13,307 nt of DNA. Origin: Aureobasidium sp. EXF-3400 (lineage: Eukaryota > Ascomycota > Dothideomycetes > Dothideales > Saccotheciaceae). Positions within the stretch are counted from its first letter, which is position 1. Every line of letters starts with the position of its first letter. A model generated the notes under the pieces. It saw only the letters and a list, made by a program, of their open reading frames with translations. It was not told where the DNA came from and did not search any database. The stretch spans positions 1 through 13,307 of the forward strand of contig SWBL01000653.1 of the NCBI GenBank assembly GCA_024195585.1. Reading direction: 5' to 3'. A program made the translations under genes and the position numbers. Below, piece by piece: positions 7,995-13,307 of this stretch.

Positions 7995-9202
7995 TCGCGC
8001 GCATGATTCGTCACAAGAAACACAGTCTGCTGACTAGCGTTCGCAGATTCGCGAGAAACCGGGGGTCGAGGATATATGAGCATCTCTAGACTGCTCTGAG
8101 ACGCGAAGGATCAAACTTGAACATAGCACTATCTTTCTTGCTTTCGAAAGACACGTACCAAGTCGCGTTATGCTACGCCTCGTGGAGCTTTGGCGACATC
8201 CAGTGCTCACATTCTCCCTGGTTAATCTTATAGAATATATGGTGTGATCTCGCAGCTGGGTACCAAACTAAGGATAAGTAGCCGCTCAACGAGACGGCTC
8301 GGAGCGTGCATGATGATCTTGATGCCGGTAACCCGCCTGCATGATAAGTTGTCTTCTCACCTCGAGATGTGATTGGTTTGTATGCAACTGACTATATCTC
8401 TCCGTCAAACGCTGGTGATTTCGACTAGGTGTGGTTTTCTTACGCTGGCGTCGACCCCAAGTGGGTATATGCATGTCGGCCGTAACTTTTCTTCTTCCTT
8501 TGTCACATCAGTACAATCTTTTGACATGTCCAACTCTCTCCTATACATACACATGCATGCAGACACTTTGCAATCACTATACGGATGCCATCTCCACTCA
8601 ATTTTATACACGTAGATCAGTAAAAAGTCATCGAAACAACCTCTACATCATTGTGCACGACGATCGTTAGCATACGTAACACACACATCAGCATTTCGAA
8701 TTATGCTGTGAACAAGATCATACCGACATACAAAGCTCGGCCGTGTCCAATGCGAAGCACCGCTGGTGTCCTCTCTAGTGTTCACTTATCCTTCAATGGA
8801 TTCTGCACATCGATTGACAGCTCTACGGCACGCACAGTACTTATCACATCTCCGACATTCTTTCTTCGAATCTGCTTCCATAGTATCGGAAAGCTGGACT
8901 TACAGGATATGAGACGAGACGACAGGTTAGTTGATACTGGCAGTTTAGCCCAGCCCAGCTTCGAAAGGACAGGCTCTCTCTACCAAGATCGAAAAGGTTC
9001 CGGCTGGACTGTCGGTTTGAGGAGAACGAATGACGAGTAGGAGAAACAGTGTCATATGGGACTATGCTTCGACTCTTTACCTACGTACAGGGAGTTTGAC
9101 AGTCATCTAGCATTTCGGACGTATAATCGACTATCTTTGCAAAATATATTGCTGAAGAAATGACATCTTAATACTCTCTGTATACCCATCTCCATTTCCA
9201 GA

Positions 9203-9220
9203 GACACATGAATATGTGTC
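9203..9220. repeat. Short hairpin, 7-bp arms
   Basis: GACACAT at 9203-9209 and ATGTGTC at 9214-9220 are exact reverse complements separated by GAAT. It lies about 180 nt beyond the stop codon of the minus-strand membrane protein gene, in its likely 3' untranslated or intergenic region. Fungal nuclear genes do not need such a hairpin for termination, so a role is only speculative. Confidence 0.45.
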
Positions 9221-9401
9221 ATAACAGAGTCGTTGTATTGATCCTATGGTGCTTTTCTCGTAGGTCTTGTAATCTCATTGATAGGTTCTGCTTGAGTGGA
9301 ATGGTATTATCAATTTGCGAGTCCCATTTCGACTTGATACCCATCTAATTTAGTCCTTCCTGGATTTTTCAGTGCGTTTCATTGTTTGAGAGTCTCAAGG
9401 T

Positions 9402-10427
9402 CTACTTTTTATAGTGCGAGTACCAAGCGGTTGTGCCGAGAAGAAGCAGTAGACAAACTGCACATATGGTCACTGCATACTGGAGCGACTGGTCAGCTTT
9501 CATGGTCGGATTCACGAACTTATATCTCTCCGTCAGATTGGAGGCCTCCTGGAAGATCCATTCCGGCAACGCGATGTTGATAATGACACTCGATATGCCG
9601 AACAGAAAAGCTATGCTAAGCGACAACTTAGGTCTGAGCAGAGCCTGGCGCTCAGGTGGAAGCAAGACGTGTAAGACCACCATCAGATAAGCCAGCACTA
9701 TCAAGCACGTCCCGACGATGGATAGACGTCGGAACGTCTCGATCTCAGATCTGAGACTTTTGCCAATGCCATTGAGAAGAGTGGTCGTAAGATGGGAGAG
9801 GTTGGTTGTTGGTAGGGAGTTGGCACAATCAGTCCCATTGCTAAAGCCTAGACATATGAACTTTGTGCCGGCTGTCAGATTGATAGGTAGATTTTCAAGA
9901 ACCTCTTTGGACACCACATCAGCTACAGTGGATATCATACTTTGTGCGTTTACGAGAGCTGAGGAAGCAGCCGATGCTGTCGCGTCAACTTGGAAGGCGC
10001 CGGACGCGACCAGATCGCTCGTAAGGGGAAGGGATCTTGACAATCTGCCCTGACGAATCTGTAGTACATCTTGTCGTATCATCCCAGGACCATCGATCTG
10101 TGGTGATCGAACAAACTCATTAGCAACTCTCGCCTCGAACGGGATATGCTACCCACATCAGCGGTCAGGAAGCATGACATTCTGAGGTCCTCCAACGAGA
10201 ATAACAACGTGGTGCACACGAGCAAAGCGAACAAGCAACCAATGCAAAGCGAATGGAGCGTTATAAGAGCCAATCTTCTCTTCCTCGCCTGATTTTCGGA
10301 TCCGAAGACAGAATCTCTCGATTGCTGACTAGCATTCGTCATGGATATGGAGTGGATGAGGGTGGCGTACTTGGAAGGTAGAGGAGCATTATATCCGATC
10401 GGGAGAAGCAAAAGTTACCTCATTCAT
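9402..10427 (-). CDS. Four-helix membrane protein, SUR7/PalI-like topology, three-exon model
   Basis: I propose complement(join(9402..10097,10157..10369,10419..10427)), 305 aa. Two minus-strand frames overlap at 10079-10082 and are joined by a 59-nt intron (GTGGGT donor at 10156, CACAG acceptor, GCTAATG branch-like site). A 49-nt intron (GTAACT...CCAAG) puts an ATG-AAT-GAG exon in frame. Hydrophobic helices lie at about 36-62, 199-221, 232-252 and 280-299. The loop between helices 1 and 2 has three N-glycosylation sequons (147, 161, 173) and a Cys pair (156, 165). The loop between helices 2 and 3 is basic, and a fourth sequon (261) lies between helices 3 and 4. This consistently predicts N- and C-termini in the cytosol. 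TM1, a large outer loop, then three helices is the SUR7/PalI layout, but I see no clear family signature. An upstream signal-peptide-like frame leaves the 5' end open. Confidence 0.6.
10098..10156 (-). other. Intron joining the two main exons of the membrane protein
   Basis: The 59-nt intron has a GTGGGT donor, a GCTAATG branch-like site and a CACCACAG acceptor on the minus strand. Removing it joins ...FLTAD to IDGPGMIRQD in phase 0 and bypasses the TGA that ends the upstream frame. A donor four bases later (GTAGCA) would break the frame. Confidence 0.65.
10370..10418 (-). other. Candidate first intron of the membrane protein gene
   Basis: The 49-nt intron has a GTAACT donor and ends CCAAG on the minus strand. 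It links a 9-nt coding exon (Met-Asn-Glu) to the Tyr-Ala-Thr start of the next exon. The donor is less common than GTAAGT or GTATGT. If this splice is wrong, ATG at 10342 would be the start. Confidence 0.4.
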
Positions 10428-10901
10428 GCCCCACACATACTGCAGGTTGGCCAAATCAATGTTGTCAGTCAACTAAGGGGTAGTCTAGTGGAATTCTCGG
10501 CTGACAAGGCAACGTTAAAGAAACAAAACAAAAGAGAAACCATGTTAGTGATACAGGCTAGGTGAGGAATACATCTCATCGACTCTCGAGGATGACTGCT
10601 GAGATAAGCAAGTCGACCAGGCTCCCAAATGTATATCTGTTGACGCACGTGTTTTGAATCTGTAGAACACTCATATCGCCAACACAAGTGATGAGCAATC
10701 CGCATCAACGATTCTGTCTGGTGGTACTTGGACTCTGCCTGGAGTGTCTGTAAGATGGCACATCGATTCCAGATATGTCACACTCTCAGGCGGGATCTCT
10801 CGTTATGGCTGCTAAGACCACCCAGATCGTCCGGACTTATCGAACATGTGAGCCGAGCACAATCTAGCTTGTATTGCACAACTAGGCCGATCAAGCAAGG
10901 G

Positions 10902-10910
10902 TATATATAA
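10902..10910. promoter_or_regulatory. TATA-like element
   Basis: TATATATAA at 10902-10910, followed by G, fits a TATA box on the plus strand and is AT-rich in either direction. No supported gene starts just downstream on the plus strand, and the minus-strand membrane protein starts about 475 bp away. Its role is unknown. Confidence 0.2.
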
Positions 10911-11272
10911 GTACCATGATGGCCTCTAACATGCCGACCTGCTGGTGATATCCGTTCCGGGTCGTGTTTTGCTGAGGCTGAGATAGTGTTGTCATCGTTG
11001 CCAGCTTTCCCGCAAATTGTCCAATGCTTCAAGCGCACTGAAGTTCCCTTTGCGACGTGGTGAAGCAGCTTCAGAAGGGACCGCGTGCGAGGCCTGCGAA
11101 GTTTTGGTTGTCTATTTCTCGCGTCGCGTTGAGCACAACTTGATGATGATGATAATGTTGCAGTGATTAGGATATCGTCGAAACGTTGTTCGGCAGCTGG
11201 CGCGGCGGCTCGTTTTAGTCGTTTGCGCTAGAAGCGAGTCAGACACGTCGCTCGATGATCACACTGTGGGGG

Positions 11273-11347
11273 ACAAAAGTTCTGAGTGCGATTTGGTAGG
11301 ATATCGCCTGCCAAGTCCACTTAGCCATCGCACTCGAATACTTTTGT
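11273..11347. repeat. Imperfect inverted repeat with about 20-nt arms
   Basis: ACAAAAGT followed by a GAGTGCGAT end at 11273-11292 is matched by the reverse complement of 11327-11347. The outer eight and inner nine bases of the arms agree, and the middle few differ. The spacer is 34 nt. The arms could be the termini of a tiny non-autonomous DNA element or a palindromic regulatory site. No target-site duplication is evident. Confidence 0.6.
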
Positions 11348-11378
11348 GCTGGTCTCGAAGAACTTCACGTTCCAGCAC
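11346..11378. repeat. Second hairpin abutting the inverted repeat
   Basis: GTGCTGG at 11346-11352 and CCAGCAC at 11372-11378 are exact reverse complements around a 19-nt spacer. The left arm overlaps the last two bases of the preceding inverted repeat, so the two structures are back to back. Confidence 0.5.
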
Positions 11379-11941
11379 CCGCAAGAGTCGACGCTTTCAT
11401 AGGTTATTCAGCTTCGCTGCTTGCCTCTCTTGACTGGCTGCTGCCTAAATAACGTGTCTCCTCACGCGGCGTGTAAAAAGCAATCATGGCTAAACTTGCC
11501 CTGTTCGCAATATCGAACAACAAGTCTTCACCACGGCTGATACGACATTGTATCATCGCCATCACTGCTACGGCATCCGGCTAAGCCAATCTCACTGCTC
11601 GGTACTGATCCCACCTTTTTGAGGTCGTCTCATATGGGCGATCGTTTCCGCCTACAACATAGCAAGCTGACATCTTCGCGGTACCAAGCAACCGAACAAA
11701 CACCCTTCGATCCCACGTGCAATCTCACTCCATCGGTTGCGCGCTCAAAATGTCAAGCTACTTGGACTGTTCTTCCCTTGTTTCAGACCCTGGGCTAGAC
11801 TCAGACTACACCCCTTACGACGCGCACTACAGCTACTACCCTTTGCCCCCCAGCTTCGTCAGCTCTCTCCTAACCTGGAAACCTCAAAACATAAAATTGG
11901 TCGAGCGGCCGGACTCAAGTTGACGCGTAACTACAGCCTAA

Positions 11942-13120
11942 GATGAAGGTAGCGTAGATGCACTCTTGGAGAGACTAAGCGGACTTCCTCTTGCTCTGAC
12001 ACAGGCCGCAGCCTACATCGACCAGACAGCTGTGAGCATCGTTCAATATTTGGAGTACTACGACAACATGTGGAAAGATCTGATGGAACAGCAAGACGAA
12101 TATCCGTTGCAAGAGTATGCGCAACGAAGTGTGGTGATAATCTGGAGGATATCTTACGAGCAGATAAAGAGGCAGAGCGAGGAAGCAAGCAATCTGTTAC
12201 AACTCTGGATTTTCCTCTATGCTGGCGACATCTGGTATGAGCTTGTTGCTTGTCCTGAGGAACTTGGAGCAGAGACTGTTGTGCCGGACTGGCTAACCGT
12301 GCTGGCACAAAACCGGCTAAAATTTGACCGCGCTTGGGCGCTACTCGTTAAGTACTCATTGGTGGAAGGCAAAACAGAGACAGCTAGCTACGCTATGCAT
12401 GCGGTTCTACACTCCTGGTGCCGCAATCTGGGGGAAAGCAAGACTGAGAGAAGATCTTTCCAGAAGCTAGCGTTAGACATAGTGGGGCGGATGGTACCCT
12501 TCACGAGCACGGAGGAGTACTGGGTTCTTCAGAGAAGATTGCTGCCACACGGCCAGGCAATTCTTAACGGCATGAAGACGGGAACGAAAGCAGAGATGAG
12601 CGCCAGCGAAGCATGGACATATGACAGACTGGCTAGCATGTTCGCAGATCAAGACCGATACGCCGAAGCAGAAGAGATGTACTAGCGAGCTCTAGCCGAT
12701 AGCGAAAAGGTGCTCGGGCCCGAGCATACGTCCACACTCGACACAGTCAACAACCTGGGCAATTTCTACACCGGCCAAGGCAGGCTCGCAAAAGCAGTAG
12801 TGATGTACGAGCGAGCACGAGTCGGGAAAGAGAAGGCACTAGGGCCCGAGCACACGTCTATCATCCATTTAGCCTAACGCCTGGGTGCATTGCGAATGTT
12901 GTCTAGGGAGTCTACATGTGCCGATGAGGTGGCTGACAGCAAGACTACTGTTTCCGAGTGTTCCAATCCTCGGCTTTCACATGATGCGACCCTTCTGTCT
13001 TTCCCATCAACAACCCCTAAGCCGATGTCTGGAATCGAGGAAAAGAAGCATCGTCCACGCAAACGAGACGCTTTCTTCAAAAAACTTGGTCTTCGTCAGA
13101 CGGCGCCGGGCACACAATGA
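11942..13120 (+). pseudogene. NLR-like NB-ARC/TPR protein, 5'-truncated, two in-frame stops
   Basis: One frame of 393 codons runs from 11942 to the TGA at 13118 with only two stops, TAG at 12683 and TAA at 12875. The start reads DALLERLSGLPLALTQAAAYI, the GLPLA-containing end of an NB-ARC ATPase as in fungal STAND/NLR proteins. A spacer follows with the family's ISYEQIKRQSEEASNLL and MHAVLHSWCRNL motifs. Then come kinesin-light-chain-type TPR units with LGPEHTSTLDTVNNLGN and a second LGPEHTS. The TAG falls where the family has YQRAL (CAG to TAG), and the TAA precedes RLGALRML. The tail is basic and ends near KKLGLRQTAPG. The P-loop and the rest of the ATPase, and any effector domain, are missing: the frame meets a TAA at 11939, and no Walker A motif was seen upstream. 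Such proteins act in non-self recognition and programmed cell death; this copy should be non-functional. Confidence 0.82.
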
Positions 13121-13307
13121 GCCACTGTAGCAGATGTTGTTGATTGTTTGTGTCATGGTTTTGCTCTTTTTGAAGGCGATTCTCCAGATTCTGAGCGAAC
13201 AATTACAACAACAAGCCGAGATTACAACATACAAGGACGTAGAGTCGTGGTGGAGATCAAAAGATCTTACGCTCCCTTCACACAGAAACCTGCTCTAGGA
13301 CTCTGCC
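13121..13307. other. Right edge, no feature seen
   Basis: The last 187 nt follow the final stop of the NLR-like remnant. They contain short A/C-rich and T-rich runs but no open frame or motif that I can support. They may include the 3' untranslated region of the ancestral gene. Confidence 0.4.

Larger units (their letters stand above)
7253..9401. other. Long stretch with no supported gene
   Basis: About 2.1 kb carries only short, overlapping open frames on both strands with no recognisable motif. The longest is at 8651-9040 (plus), but its first ATG is at 8750, which leaves 96 residues. The part next to 7252 must include the promoter of the minus-strand gene; TATA-like AT runs occur (for example near 7840) but none is at a convincing distance. 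Two short perfect inverted repeats are listed separately. Confidence 0.5.
10428..11941. other. Gene-poor stretch between the membrane protein and the NLR remnant
   Basis: No gene is supported. On the minus strand an ATG at 10543 opens a short signal-peptide-like frame ending near 10469, just upstream of the membrane protein start. Minus-strand codons from about 10479 to 10428 also read as an uninterrupted polar then aromatic peptide in the same frame as the proposed Met-Asn-Glu exon, so coding may extend further upstream. Plus-strand frames at 11717-11923 and 11737-11946 overlap in different frames and show no known motif, although the first shares the frame of the following pseudogene. Confidence 0.45.

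Noticed and set aside
11931..12308. 125-aa minus-strand open frame
   Set aside because: It is antisense to the NB-ARC/TPR pseudogene, which shows clear family motifs on the plus strand.
12711..12726. Perfect 16-bp palindrome TGCTCGGGCCCGAGCA
   Set aside because: It falls on the codons for the conserved TPR motif VLGPEH, and a closely similar stretch recurs at the next TPR unit, so coding constraint explains it.
12885..13130. 81-aa plus-strand open frame overlapping the end of the NLR remnant
   Set aside because: It is in a different frame from the TPR-bearing frame, which continues open through the same bases to 13120.

Overview
The window looks like nuclear DNA of a filamentous ascomycete (Pezizomycotina), probably a repeat-bearing or subtelomeric region. 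The evidence is short introns (49-59 nt) with GT-AG ends and fungal branch-site motifs, remnants of two protein families expanded in these fungi (a rhodopsin-like integral membrane protein and an NB-ARC/TPR NLR-like protein), and a fungal-type non-LTR retrotransposon. I cannot name a genus from the sequence.

Layout. Positions 1-4069 hold a non-LTR (LINE-type) retrotransposon with one intact 1274-codon ORF: two N-terminal zinc-finger-like motifs, a reverse transcriptase with YLDD active site, a CCHC knuckle and a C-terminal restriction-enzyme-like endonuclease. A 12-nt minisatellite lies inside the ORF. The element ends in two perfect AACCCT units (4058-4069), the fungal telomere repeat in the orientation of a left chromosome end. 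The next base begins the C-terminal coding remnant of a rhodopsin-like membrane protein (4069-4434), which has lost its first part within this window.

4435-6367 holds no gene I can support, only short unassigned open frames and a recurring TAGTCAT motif. Two genes follow on the minus strand: a Ser/Pro-rich hypothetical protein (complement of 6368-7252, one intron, 275 aa) and a four-helix membrane protein (complement of 9402-10427, three-exon model, 305 aa) whose topology resembles the SUR7/PalI group. Between them, 7253-9401 has no convincing gene. 10428-11941 is also gene-poor and has an inverted repeat followed by a hairpin. The right end (11942-13120, plus strand) is an NLR-like pseudogene: the end of an NB-ARC region, a spacer and TPR repeats, in one continuous frame broken by a TAG and a TAA, both at positions where the family usually has, or could have, Gln.

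The genes do not form a pathway. The region reads as a retroelement, broken genes and two host-like hypothetical genes. The most interesting point is the junction of retroelement, telomere repeat and broken gene, which suggests telomere-directed insertion or a healed chromosome break.
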